Part shown: piece after piece, positions 22,078 through 31,288 of the stretch | Layout of the letters: each line of letters opens with the position of its first letter | Position numbering within the stretch: the first letter of the stretch is position 1 | Program-made: the position numbers and the translations under genes | The notes under the pieces: model-generated | The model's database searches: none | Told to the model about the DNA's origin: nothing | Seen by the model: only the letters and a program-made list of their open reading frames with translations | DNA from: Planococcus salinarum | GTDB lineage: Bacteria; Bacillota; Bacilli; Bacillales_A; Planococcaceae | Length of the DNA stretch: 64,000 bases | Direction: 5' to 3' | Assembly (NCBI RefSeq): GCF_007004625.1 | Contig: NZ_VIFV01000016.1 | Coordinates: 19,714-83,713, forward strand

Positions 22078-22653
22078 ATGAGAAATAAAAAATTATTGTT
22101 AATGCTCGAAATTGCAATTTTCGGAGCCCTGGGCTTCGTCCTGGACTTTATCGCGTTCAGCATGCCGCAGGGAGGATCGGTCAGTCTGGTAATGATCCCG
22201 ATTATCCTGATGGCGTTCCGCCGTGGGATGGGAGCCGGAATTCTGACAGGACTTGCAGTCGGCCTGCTCCAGCTTGTCACGGGGCGTGTCTATATCGTCC
22301 CTTTATCATTCGGTTTCGCTTTTACACAAGTGACGCTGGATTATCTTGTGGCTTTCGCCAGTATAGGATTTGCCGGTATTATGCGCTCCGCTTATTTGAA
22401 GAATCTGCGGAGCGGCTCAAAAGGGAAGGCTGTATCCTCAATTGTGGCCGGCGCATTTATTGGCGCATTCCTGCGCTATATTGTCCACGTCATTGTAGGC
22501 ATCTGGTTCTTCAGTGAATTTGCGACTGGAAATGTTTACCTTTATTCATTCGCATACAATGCGACATACATGATTCCTGCATTTCTTTTGACTGCATTTG
22601 TATGTTCCATCCTTTTCATCGCAGCGCCACGGCTTGTGGATGTAAAGGAGTAA
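22078..22653 (+). CDS. thiT: thiamine ECF transporter S-component ThiT
   Basis: Membrane substrate-binding (S) component that captures thiamine and works with the shared ECF energizing module encoded elsewhere. 191 residues with six predicted helices. The N-terminal region IAIFGALGFVLDFIAFSMPQ and the conserved PIILMAFRRGMGAG are typical of ThiT (YuaJ). GGGAGG lies 7 bases before the ATG. Control by the upstream TPP riboswitch supports thiamine as substrate. Confidence 0.96.
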   Translation: MRNKKLLLMLEIAIFGALGFVLDFIAFSMPQGGSVSLVMIPIILMAFRRGMGAGILTGLAVGLLQLVTGRVYIVPLSFGFAFTQVTLDYLVAFASIGFAGIMRSAYLKNLRSGSKGKAVSSIVAGAFIGAFLRYIVHVIVGIWFFSEFATGNVYLYSFAYNATYMIPAFLLTAFVCSILFIAAPRLVDVKE

Positions 22654-22685
22654 TAATAAAGTCCGAACCCCTGCAACGCCAATAA

Positions 22686-22729
22686 AGCGGCCATAAAGAG
22701 CAATTTCATGCTTTTTATGGTCGCTTTTT
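22686..22729 (+). terminator. terminator after thiT
   Basis: AGCGGCCATAAA/TTTATGGTCGCT stem (one G-T pair) around an inner AGCA/TGCT pairing, then TTTT. Confidence 0.75.
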
Positions 22730-22744
22730 GAATTGGCAGTTATT

Positions 22745-22772
22745 AGACAGGAGTTTCTGTTATGGTATAATT
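22745..22772 (+). promoter_or_regulatory. promoter for map
   Basis: -35 TAGACA (5/6 to consensus), 16-base spacer, -10 TATAAT (6/6). Confidence 0.6.
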
Positions 22773-22780
22773 TTGTGTAG

Positions 22781-23557
<777 letters not shown>

Positions 23558-23586
23558 AAAAAAGCCTGCATAGCGCAGGCTTTTTT
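23558..23586. terminator. bidirectional terminator between map and the TspO-like gene
   Basis: AAAAAAGCCTGC/GCAGGCTTTTTT arms with a five-base loop. Confidence 0.88.
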
Positions 23587-23598
23587 TTGTTTAAACAG

Positions 23599-24318
23599 CT
23601 ACTTTTTCTTTATCAATAAAATGCCTGTCACAATTACACCGCTCAGGAATAAGGAAGCGGTTGTGACGAGCATTTCATCGAGGCCATGTTTGAAGGCGAT
23701 GCCGATGAATGCCCATACAAAAACGGCGGCAAACGGAATGTCCGAATGATGAAAGCGGACGTGAAGCGCAAGCGCGGTTGCGACTGTAAGCATGATGACT
23801 GTCCAAAGCTCATTGCTCAGACCCCATCCGCCCCAGCTGTAAAAGGTTAGTACATAGCTGACGTTGGCGATGGTCGCGACACTGATCCAGCCCATATTCA
23901 CTGAAATCGGAAGCCGCTCGCTCACTTTCCGTTCGCTGTTATTGTATTGAAGGTACAAAAGGATCAGGAAAATCAGATAGGCGACCATTGCTGCAACCGA
24001 CCAGGCAAAATATTCATAATGCCAAAGCAGCAGCCAGACGATATTGGAAACGGCGCTCAAAATGAAATAATAGCTGATGGCATTGGAGGGCAAATCACGG
24101 TTCTTTTTGTAACGAATCCAAAATGCTGCAATCCAGATAGCCAATAATATGTAAATGACTGACCAGATCGAAAAGACGTAGCCGGCTGGTGTAAACAGAA
24201 CAGGCACCCTATTGGAGATTTCTCCGGTAGTCTGTCCGTTGATTGGCAGAATATTGGCCAATGCGTTAACGGTTACGATGGCCAGAAATGCGATTGTCAT
24301 CAAGATCAAACGGAACAT
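23599..24318 (-). CDS. TspO/MBR-related tryptophan-rich membrane protein
   Basis: 239-residue integral membrane protein with about seven hydrophobic segments; the Trp-rich and aromatic segments (FSIWSVIYILLAIWIAAFW, SNIVWLLLWHYEYFAWS) resemble the TspO/MBR-like family. The start at 24318 has GAGGAGGG seven bases upstream; an in-frame ATG 66 bases earlier would overlap the promoter. Function unknown; relatives are proposed to bind porphyrins, but that is not shown for this longer branch. Confidence 0.75.
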   Translation of the reverse strand: MFRLILMTIAFLAIVTVNALANILPINGQTTGEISNRVPVLFTPAGYVFSIWSVIYILLAIWIAAFWIRYKKNRDLPSNAISYYFILSAVSNIVWLLLWHYEYFAWSVAAMVAYLIFLILLYLQYNNSERKVSERLPISVNMGWISVATIANVSYVLTFYSWGGWGLSNELWTVIMLTVATALALHVRFHHSDIPFAAVFVWAFIGIAFKHGLDEMLVTTASLFLSGVIVTGILLIKKK

Positions 24319-24339
24319 CTCAGATCCCTCCTCGGTATC

Positions 24340-24368
24340 AGTATACCTTTCCTTGTTTGGGACAACAA
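24340..24368 (-). promoter_or_regulatory. promoter for the TspO-like gene
   Basis: On the minus strand: TTGTTG (24363-24368), 17-base spacer, TATACT (24340-24345). Confidence 0.5.
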
Positions 24369-24529
24369 TTAGCTGTTTGTGCATTGGCGGAAAAATGTTT
24401 GTGAAATCGTCGATATTATGTCGGCTGTTTGTCTCTGGTATGCCCTTTTATCCATTATTCCGTAATCCGAAGAAAAATGGTATACTAATAGTTGTTTTTA
24501 GAAAATTTAGTTTATCAGGAGGCTAAGCC

Positions 24530-26329
24530 ATGACAGTGAAATATCCGGAAGTGTGGGATTTGGATGTATTGTTCCCGGGTGGGAGCGTTTCGCCCGAATT
24601 GCGTGTACATATGGACAATGCGGTACCAAAATTAGACGAGTTCGAAAAGCTTTCAGCGAAGTTTGAGGTGCCGGCATCGGCAGACGATGCAAAAAGTGTG
24701 GCAGAAGTGCTTGAGGCAGTTAAAGATATGATGCTCCACCTACGGCAGTCCAGTGCATTTATCGGCTGTTTAATGGCTCAGAACACAGAAGACAAAAAGG
24801 CTTCATTGCTGCAAAGTGAATCCTCAAACCAAAGTGCCCGTTTCAGTTCGGCGCTTCAAAAAATCCAGCAGGATCTGACAAAGACTGATGATGCTGTGTG
24901 GAACGCGCTAATGGAAGATAAAGCATTGAAAGAATTCACTTTTGTGCTCAATGAATGGCGTGACAAAGCACGTTTGCTGCTATCTGAAAAAGAAGAAAAC
25001 CTGATTACCGCACTCAGCATGGATGGTTATCATGGGTGGAGCGAACTTTACGATATGCTGGTCGGAGAAATCAAAATCAAGATCACCGTCGATGGCCAGG
25101 AAAAAACATTTTCGGTCGGCCAGGCAAATAATTTAAGTTCCCATGCGGATGCTGAAGTTAGAAAAGAATCGTATGAAAAACTGGAAGCTGCCTGGACGGA
25201 GAAAGAGGATTTTTTCGCCAAGACTCTCAATTCCATTGCTGGATTCCGCCTCGAAGTCTATAAAAAACGAGGATGGGAAAATCCGCTTCAGGAACCGCTG
25301 CAGATGAACCGCATGAAACAGAAGACACTGGACGCTATGTGGGGAGCTATTTCGAAAAATAAACACCCCTTTGTCGATTACCTTAACCGCAAAGCGCAGC
25401 TTCTCGGCAAAGACAGACTTGACTGGTACGATGTGGACGCGCCGGTAACGGAAAGTACCCAAACATTTTCCTATCAAGAAGGCGCCGAATTCATCCTGGA
25501 GCATTTCAAAAAATTTGGCCCGGAACTTGAAAAATTTTCACGCACTGCTTTCGAAAAAGGGTGGATCGAAGCGGAAGACCGGCCGAACAAACGTCCAGGA
25601 GGCTTTTGTACAGGACTGCCGATGACTGAAGAGTCACGCATATTCATGACATACAGTGGTTCGATGTCCAATGTCGCCACGTTGGCCCATGAACTGGGCC
25701 ATGCATTCCATTCACATGCCCTGCGTCCTGTTCATCAAATCAACCGTTCGTACGCAATGAATGTAGCTGAAACAGCTTCCACGTTCGCTGAAATGATCGT
25801 GGCGGATGCCGCGGTAAAGAACGCGGCTTCCGATCAAGAGAAAATCGCTCTCCTCGAAGATAAAGTTCAGCGCAGTGTCGCTTTCTTTATGAATATCCAT
25901 TCGCGCTTCCTGTTTGAAACGCGTTTTTACGAAGAACGGAAAAAAGGAGTCGTACCGGCGTCCCGCCTGAATGATTTGATGGAAGAGGCCCAAATGGAAG
26001 GATTTGGCGGCGGATTGAAATCCACGCATCCACATTTCTGGGCATCAAAGCTCCATTTCTATATAACATATGTGCCATTTTATAACTTCCCGTATACATT
26101 CGGATATCTTTTTTCACTGAGCGTTTACGCGAAAGCGCTTGAAGAAGGTGCAGGCTTTGAGGAAAAATACATGGCGCTTCTGCGTGATACCGCTGTCATG
26201 ACGGCTGAAAACTTGGCGATGAAGCATCTGGGGGAAGACATTACACAAGAAGCATTCTGGGAAAAAGGGATTGCACTTTGCGTAAAAGATGCAGAAGAGT
26301 TCATTTCGCTGACGTCATCTGCTGAATGA
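24530..26329 (+). CDS. M3 family oligoendopeptidase
   Basis: Cytosolic zinc metallopeptidase that cuts short peptides. 599 residues, usual for the PepF-like M3 clade. The zinc motif HELGH is in LAHELGHAFHSHAL near residue 386, with the downstream Glu in ETASTFAEM. AGGAGG precedes the ATG; a TATACT at 24481-24486 could be the -10 but its -35 is poor. The GNAT gene follows almost immediately. Confidence 0.93.
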   Translation: MTVKYPEVWDLDVLFPGGSVSPELRVHMDNAVPKLDEFEKLSAKFEVPASADDAKSVAEVLEAVKDMMLHLRQSSAFIGCLMAQNTEDKKASLLQSESSNQSARFSSALQKIQQDLTKTDDAVWNALMEDKALKEFTFVLNEWRDKARLLLSEKEENLITALSMDGYHGWSELYDMLVGEIKIKITVDGQEKTFSVGQANNLSSHADAEVRKESYEKLEAAWTEKEDFFAKTLNSIAGFRLEVYKKRGWENPLQEPLQMNRMKQKTLDAMWGAISKNKHPFVDYLNRKAQLLGKDRLDWYDVDAPVTESTQTFSYQEGAEFILEHFKKFGPELEKFSRTAFEKGWIEAEDRPNKRPGGFCTGLPMTEESRIFMTYSGSMSNVATLAHELGHAFHSHALRPVHQINRSYAMNVAETASTFAEMIVADAAVKNAASDQEKIALLEDKVQRSVAFFMNIHSRFLFETRFYEERKKGVVPASRLNDLMEEAQMEGFGGGLKSTHPHFWASKLHFYITYVPFYNFPYTFGYLFSLSVYAKALEEGAGFEEKYMALLRDTAVMTAENLAMKHLGEDITQEAFWEKGIALCVKDAEEFISLTSSAE

Positions 26330-26330
26330 T

Positions 26331-26879
26331 ATGAATCTTATTTTAAAGGGCAGGCATTGCTACCTGCGTACTTTGACCACTGATGATGCCGAAGAAATGG
26401 TGCTGTTGCTTCTCCGGAACCGGAAATATTGGGCGATATTCGAGCCGCAGCATCGAGACAGTTATTTTACGGCAGCCGTCCAACGGGAAAAAATTCGCGA
26501 ATCCATTCACCAGGCGAAGGAAAATCGGGAATACAGTTTTGGAATATTTGAAGCGGCGTCCGACAAATTGGTTGGCCATATATCCATGTACAGCATCAAA
26601 CGCATGCCTTTTCTCAGCGCTTTGGTCGGCTACTCCGTCGATGAACAGTACACTGGGCGGGGAATTGCAACCGAAGCGGTGGAATTGGTGGTGGCTTTTG
26701 GTTTTGAAAAACTGCAGCTGCACCGGATTGAAGCTTATGTTTCTCCACGCAATACCGGTTCGGTTCGTGTACTGGAAAAAGCGCGCTTTAATAAAGAGGG
26801 TTTGTTGAAAGAATTTCTTTTTATAAATGGTATTTGGGAAGACCATTATCATTTTGCCGTCCTGGAGAAAGATTTTTGA
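26331..26879 (+). CDS. GNAT family N-acetyltransferase (RimJ/RimL type)
   Basis: 182-residue acetyltransferase. The acetyl-CoA pocket motif is EQYTGRGIATEAV, followed by the family hallmark LQLHRIEAYVSPRNTGSVRV. RimJ/RimL-like enzymes acetylate protein N-termini or small molecules; the substrate here is unknown. The ATG is one base after the M3 peptidase stop with no separate ribosome site, so it is likely translated by coupling. Confidence 0.87.
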   Translation: MNLILKGRHCYLRTLTTDDAEEMVLLLLRNRKYWAIFEPQHRDSYFTAAVQREKIRESIHQAKENREYSFGIFEAASDKLVGHISMYSIKRMPFLSALVGYSVDEQYTGRGIATEAVELVVAFGFEKLQLHRIEAYVSPRNTGSVRVLEKARFNKEGLLKEFLFINGIWEDHYHFAVLEKDF

Positions 26880-26967
26880 AAGGGCAAGGCCGCCTATAAA
26901 AAATGGTGGATAGAAATGAAAAGATGGTTATGGGAATAAAATGCTGACAGAAAGTAGGTGCCTTATT

Positions 26968-27450
26968 ATGTTAAGAGATAAAATTTTCGCCTATCACAAA
27001 TGGGCCACCCAGGAAATCCTGTCATATATAGAAAGCCAGGAAGATGACATTTACCAAAGAGAAGGAGTCAATTCCTTCTCCTCGATCAGAGATACCCTCA
27101 GCCATGTAATAATTGTGGAAAAGCTGTGGCTGCTTCGGATGACAGGAGTCGGGAAACCGGCGGTCGAACGGTTTCGGGTGGATACAGCAGCAGAGGCAAA
27201 ACAGGCATTTATGCTGCTCCACGCAGAAATGGAACTCTATTTCTCCTCACTTTCGGAAAAACAGTGGCAGGAACCCATGAAGTTCACGAATCTCAAGGGG
27301 AAATCTTTTGAAGAGACCAGGGAAGAGATGCTTTTCACTTTCATCAACCATGCTTCTTATCACAGAGGGCAGATCACTTCACTGCTCCGCCAGTTCGGCA
27401 AAGAAGGCATAGCTGTCGATTATATATATTTTCCACAGGAAAACCGCTGA
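26968..27450 (+). CDS. DinB family protein
   Basis: 160-residue four-helix-bundle protein of the DinB/YfiT superfamily. The presumed metal-binding histidines are in TLSHVIIVEKLW and FINHASYHRGQ. The start at 26968 is preferred to 26941 because AGTAGGTG is properly placed. Family members include thiol S-transferases (for example bacillithiol transferases) and proteins of unknown role; the substrate cannot be inferred. The final codons overlap the left copy of a 15-base direct repeat. Confidence 0.85.
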   Translation: MLRDKIFAYHKWATQEILSYIESQEDDIYQREGVNSFSSIRDTLSHVIIVEKLWLLRMTGVGKPAVERFRVDTAAEAKQAFMLLHAEMELYFSSLSEKQWQEPMKFTNLKGKSFEETREEMLFTFINHASYHRGQITSLLRQFGKEGIAVDYIYFPQENR

Positions 27451-27641
27451 GAAGGTTTGGCCGAACAGCATTCGGTCGAACCTTTGCGACGAAGCTAGCG
27501 TAGCGATGCAACGCTCTTTCATGTCTCGAAGCTAGCGCAGCGATGCAGAGACAGAGACAGGAGCACGGGTTTTGTAAAGCGAAGCTGTTTTGTGAAATAT
27601 TATATGTAATACTTTTTTATAAACTAGAAAACCGCTGAGAA
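27439..27641. repeat. 188-base segment flanked by 15-base direct repeats, with internal tandem 20-mers
   Basis: GAAAACCGCTGAGAA occurs at 27439-27453 and again at 27627-27641. Between them is GAAGCTAGCGTAGCGATGCA (27491-27510), repeated with one change at 27528-27547, and a hairpin AGGTT..CCGAA/TTCGG..AACCT. No ORF. It looks like a small insertion or a duplication next to the dinB stop codon. Confidence 0.55.
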
Positions 27642-27660
27642 AATTTCTCAGCGGTTTTTT
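27628..27660. terminator. bidirectional terminator between dinB-like and carbonic anhydrase genes
   Basis: AAAACCGCTGAGAAA/TTTCTCAGCGGTTTT hairpin with T-runs on both strands. Confidence 0.85.
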
Positions 27661-28227
27661 TCAACGGTTTTTATTTCCGTCTACGACAAGATCCAATTTG
27701 CCGGTGGTCGGATCAATCGCCAGTCCATGTACCGGCACCTTAGCGTCCATCAGGGGATGATTGCGCACCATATTGACACTGTGGCGGACACTCTCGGTAA
27801 CATCATCGAAACCTCGGAGCCACTCATCGAGGTTGACGCCGGAATAGCGCATCATATCGATCGTTTCTTCAGTAACGCCTCTGGCTTTCATTTTTTCAAG
27901 GATTTTCTGCGGTTCGATGGCAGACATCCCGCAATCGTAATGGCCAATAATATAAACTTCATCAGCGTTCAATTCATAGATTGCAACAATCAGGCTGCGC
28001 ATAATGCCGCCGAATGGATGGTTAATAACTGCTCCGGCAGATTTGACGATCTTCACATCACCGTTTTTTAAATTCATGGATTTTGGCAGCAGCTCAAATA
28101 ATCGGGTATCCATGCAAGTCAGGATAACCATCTTCTTGTCGGGAAATTTTGTAGTGATGAACTGTTCGTACTTTTTTTCTTCGACAAAATTCTTATTAAA
28201 GTCCAGGATTTCATTCAGCATTGACAT
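27661..28227 (-). CDS. beta-carbonic anhydrase
   Basis: Interconverts CO2 and bicarbonate in the cytosol. Zinc ligands are Cys38 (LTCMDTRL), His96 and Cys99 (IIGHYDCGM), with the Asp40/Arg42 dyad. 188 residues from an ATG at 28227 with AAGGAG upstream; GTG at 28236 would overlap that site. It resembles the YtiB-type carbonic anhydrases of Bacilli. Single-gene unit, convergent with dinB. Confidence 0.9.
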   Translation of the reverse strand: MSMLNEILDFNKNFVEEKKYEQFITTKFPDKKMVILTCMDTRLFELLPKSMNLKNGDVKIVKSAGAVINHPFGGIMRSLIVAIYELNADEVYIIGHYDCGMSAIEPQKILEKMKARGVTEETIDMMRYSGVNLDEWLRGFDDVTESVRHSVNMVRNHPLMDAKVPVHGLAIDPTTGKLDLVVDGNKNR

Positions 28228-28340
28228 ATTTCCCACTCCTTACTTGTTAACTAACTTCTATTTTAATCGAAATTTCTGCCGATTACGAGTTTCACTCCAT
28301 TCATACAAAAAAAACCGGAAGCACAAGGCTCCCGGATGGA

Positions 28341-29348
28341 TCATTTTGAAATCTTATCAAGCTTGTTCAACATAATAAGTGAACGCCCAGTTCCAACAGC
28401 TACCGATTCAAGGGGCATCGGGGCCAAGTGGACAGGTACTGAAATTTCTTCAGACAGCCATTGCTGCATGCCTTTCAATAATGCACCGCCGCCTGTGATG
28501 ACAACTCCCTGGTCGACAATATCCCCTGACAGTTCAGCCGGACAATTTTCAAGCGTTGCCCGAATGCATTCCAGGATTGCCAATAACGGTTCTTTCAGTG
28601 TTTCCTGAATTTCTGTCGAGCTTAACGTGACTGTTTTCGGAAGGCCGGTCATGATATCGCGGCCACGGACTTCCATTGTCTCTGCTTTATGGGGAATCAG
28701 CGCGTAGCCGATTTCTTTTTTGATATTCTCGGCAGTGCGTTCACCAACCAGCACGTTATAATGCTTGCGCACGTATTGGATGATGTCTTCATCCATGCGG
28801 TCACCGGCAACTTTCACGGTATTGGATGAAACGACGCCTCCGAAGGAAATGATTCCGACTTCCGTCGTCCCTCCACCGATATCCACTATTACGCTGGCAA
28901 TCGGCTCGCTTACCGGCAGATCGGCTCCAATTGCTGCTGCAACGGGTTCTTCGATCAGATGCACACTTTTTGCACCGCTTTGCTTGGCGGCGTCATGAAT
29001 AGCGCGGCGTTCTACGGAAGTTGCACCGGACGGCGTGCAAATCATCACATTCGGTTTCCGGTAAGCAGCTCCCATCACCTTGGCGGCTTTTTGCATAACC
29101 ATTTTCAATAAATCCGTGGTCACATCAAAATCCGCAATGACACCGTCTTTCAACGGGCGCACTACGCGGATCGAAGCCGGAGTTTTACCGATCATAGCTT
29201 TTGCTTCTTCGCCGATAGCGATGACTTTGCCGGTTTTCGTATCCAATGCGACAACCGATGGTTCATTTAAGATGATGCCTTTTGATTTTGTATAAACGAG
29301 AATATTTGCTGTGCCTAAGTCGATTCCAATATCTGATGAAGAAAACAT
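28341..29348 (-). CDS. mreBH: rod-shape-determining protein MreBH
   Basis: Actin-like cytoskeletal ATPase that guides lateral wall synthesis and hydrolases. 335 residues, equal to B. subtilis MreBH. Actin-fold motifs are [12 protein letters not shown] (phosphate 1), [17 protein letters not shown] (phosphate 2) and TGGGALLKG (adenosine). The N-terminus [15 protein letters not shown] and [15 protein letters not shown] follow MreBH more closely than MreB or Mbl. It starts after AGGAGGAG. It is monocistronic, as expected for mreBH rather than mreBCD. Confidence 0.92.
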   Translation of the reverse strand: MFSSSDIGIDLGTANILVYTKSKGIILNEPSVVALDTKTGKVIAIGEEAKAMIGKTPASIRVVRPLKDGVIADFDVTTDLLKMVMQKAAKVMGAAYRKPNVMICTPSGATSVERRAIHDAAKQSGAKSVHLIEEPVAAAIGADLPVSEPIASVIVDIGGGTTEVGIISFGGVVSSNTVKVAGDRMDEDIIQYVRKHYNVLVGERTAENIKKEIGYALIPHKAETMEVRGRDIMTGLPKTVTLSSTEIQETLKEPLLAILECIRATLENCPAELSGDIVDQGVVITGGGALLKGMQQWLSEEISVPVHLAPMPLESVAVGTGRSLIMLNKLDKISK

Positions 29349-29554
29349 ACCTTTACTCCTCCTAATATAAAACAAGTCCATTTTGAATTTTAACACGCTA
29401 AAAAAGCGGGCTTTTTCAAGATGCTTGAAATTGCAATATTACGGGGGCCTATTGACTCGCTGCAACAAATATTTATGGGACCTTAGCTGCAATATGTAAT
29501 GTCTGTGCAAAAGAAATGTTTCCGAACTGTAATCTTTCAGTCATTTTAAGGTAA

Positions 29555-29584
29555 TAAAAAAACAGGCTTTTTAATAAAAGCCTG
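29555..29584 (-). terminator. terminator for the small membrane-peptide gene
   Basis: Read on the minus strand: CAGGCTTTT/AAAAGCCTG hairpin followed by a run of T. Confidence 0.75.
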
Positions 29585-29599
29585 CTTTCAGAATACACT

Positions 29600-29740
29600 T
29601 CAGAATTTGCGTTCCGGATGCGGATCCACATGTTCTGCATCATGCGTATGCAATTCTCTTCCAAGAAAATGAAGGAGCGTAAAGAAAAATATGAAGATTA
29701 CAACCATGAAACCTAAAACGGTTACTACACCAGCCAGCAT
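29600..29740 (-). CDS. 46-residue His-rich single-helix membrane protein, candidate Fur regulon member
   Basis: Starts MLAGVVTVLGFMVVIFIFFF, one hydrophobic helix of about 25 residues, then a short tail HTHDAEHVDPHPERKF with four histidines and several acidic residues. AGGAG is 8 bases upstream of the ATG; a promoter and a near-consensus Fur box lie upstream and a terminator lies downstream, so this small gene has a full set of signals. I do not recognise the family. Metal binding by the tail is a guess. Confidence 0.65.
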   Translation of the reverse strand: MLAGVVTVLGFMVVIFIFFFTLLHFLGRELHTHDAEHVDPHPERKF

Positions 29741-29757
29741 GAAAATAACTCCTCTCT

Positions 29758-29772
29758 CGACAATGATTATCA
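29758..29772 (-). promoter_or_regulatory. candidate Fur box
   Basis: TGATAATCATTGTCG matches 12 of 14 specified bases of the 7-1-7 consensus TGATAAT-N-ATTATCA. It lies just downstream of the -10, where repressor binding would block transcription of the small gene. Confidence 0.6.
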
Positions 29773-29778
29773 TACTTT

Positions 29779-29807
29779 AGTATACATGATAATAGAAAAA
29801 ATATTAA
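29779..29807 (-). promoter_or_regulatory. promoter for the small membrane-peptide gene
   Basis: Minus strand: TTAATA (29802-29807), 17-base spacer, TATACT (29779-29784). Confidence 0.5.
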
Positions 29808-29826
29808 GTGTCGAATTTGTTGAGTT

Positions 29827-31059
29827 TTAGAATGCCCAGTTGCCGTTTCGGAAAATCGGTTCCCGTGTGCCGTCTTCCAAAATGCCATCGATGTCCATTT
29901 TTTCAGAACCGACCATAAAGTCTACATGAGTAATGCTTTGGTTCAGGCCGTGTTGGAGCAATTCTTCGGAAGACATTTTCTTGCCGCCTTCAAGGCAGAA
30001 GGAGTATGCGCTTCCGATTGCAAAATGGTTGGACGCATTTTCATCAAATAAGGTGTTGTAGAAAAGGATATTCGAAGCCGAGATAGGCGACTGATGAGGA
30101 ACAAGCGCAACTTCCCCGAGATAATGGGAGCCTTCGTCTGTATCAACAAGCTGCTTCAATACATCTTCGCCCTGTTTTGCGGCAACTTCGGTAATGCGGC
30201 CGTCTTTGAATGTCACTTTGAATTCGTCAATGATGTTGCCGCCGTAACTTAAAGGCTTGGTGCTGGAAACATAACCATTAACTCCATCTTTTTGCGGAAC
30301 AGTGAAAACTTCTTCCGTCGGCATATTTGCCATGAAAGCATCTCCTTTTTCATTGATGGAGCCCGCGCCGCACCAGAGATGTCCTTTTGGAAGAGCCACT
30401 TCAAGATCGGTTTCCGGAGAAGTGTAATGCAATTTCGCGTATTTTTTGCCGTTCAGATAATCGACTTTGGTATGCAGTAATTCGTCATGTTCTTTCCAGG
30501 CCTCGATAGGCTCTTCAAGATCGGCGCGGACAGCTTTCAAAATCGCGTCCCATAAAGCTTCAATCTGCTGATCTTCCGGAACATCCGGGAAGACTTTGGC
30601 TGCCCATGCTTTTGAAGGGGCGGCAAGAACAGTCCAGCTGATTTTATCGGATTGCACATACTGGCGGTATTTATTGAGCGCCTGGCCGGTTGCTTTCTGG
30701 GATGCGGCGATGCGTTTTGAATCGATGCCCTGCAAAAGATCCGGACTTTGCGAAACAATGCTCATGAATGCAGCACCTTGCTCAGCCAATTGCTCCCGTT
30801 CCTGAACTTTCCATGAAGGAAATTCCGAGAATGATTCTTCAGGTGCCATTTCGAAGCGCAACCTCGATACTGCATCATCGTTCCAGTCAACAAAAACTTG
30901 TTTTGCCCCGGTTTCGTAAGCTTTTTTTACAATCAGTCGTACCAATGGTGCCGCTTCAAGTGAAGCTGCTATGTACAGTTGCTGGTTTGGCTGGATATTA
31001 ACGCCAACTTTTACTGCCAATTCAGCATAGCGCGTCAATTTATCGTTTAATGATGTCAA
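29827..31059 (-). CDS. M29 family aminopeptidase (second paralog)
   Basis: 410-residue homolog of the enzyme at 18212-19441, with the same motif series TEEVFTVP, YLGEVALVPHQSPIS, DENASNHFAIG and THVDFMVG. The start is the TTG at 31059, since GAGGAGAG lies 6 bases upstream; the ATG at 31095 falls next to the promoter. Monocistronic. Two M29 enzymes are common in Bacilli and may differ in specificity. Confidence 0.92.
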   Translation of the reverse strand: MTSLNDKLTRYAELAVKVGVNIQPNQQLYIAASLEAAPLVRLIVKKAYETGAKQVFVDWNDDAVSRLRFEMAPEESFSEFPSWKVQEREQLAEQGAAFMSIVSQSPDLLQGIDSKRIAASQKATGQALNKYRQYVQSDKISWTVLAAPSKAWAAKVFPDVPEDQQIEALWDAILKAVRADLEEPIEAWKEHDELLHTKVDYLNGKKYAKLHYTSPETDLEVALPKGHLWCGAGSINEKGDAFMANMPTEEVFTVPQKDGVNGYVSSTKPLSYGGNIIDEFKVTFKDGRITEVAAKQGEDVLKQLVDTDEGSHYLGEVALVPHQSPISASNILFYNTLFDENASNHFAIGSAYSFCLEGGKKMSSEELLQHGLNQSITHVDFMVGSEKMDIDGILEDGTREPIFRNGNWAF

Positions 31060-31085
31060 ATGAATCTCTCCTCTCATCTCTTTAT

Positions 31086-31115
31086 ATAGTATCAATTTTC
31101 CGTCGCAGTCTGCAA
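31086..31115 (-). promoter_or_regulatory. promoter for the second M29 aminopeptidase gene
   Basis: Minus strand: TTGCAG (31110-31115), 18-base spacer, TACTAT (31086-31091). Confidence 0.4.
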
Positions 31116-31288
31116 TGCCTGCAGGCCAAATAGCAGTTCTTTTGTAAAGTTAGTCCTGCAAACAGGCTTCCTGGACCATCTGTCCTGTCATTTTGGAAAA
31201 TAAAAATTTTCTTTACAGGCAATTGGAAGCACCAATGAGGTTTTTAGCCGGTGTATTTGAGGAATACAGTAAAGAGGAGTTGAGTTTG

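Noticed and set aside
28341..29348. mreBH gene as mreB or mbl
   Set aside because: The N-terminus, the 335-residue length and the monocistronic setting fit MreBH better; mreCD do not follow.
29349..29470. Sigma-I-type promoter before mreBH
   Set aside because: A GCCCCC stretch is present, but no CGAA element at the required spacing.
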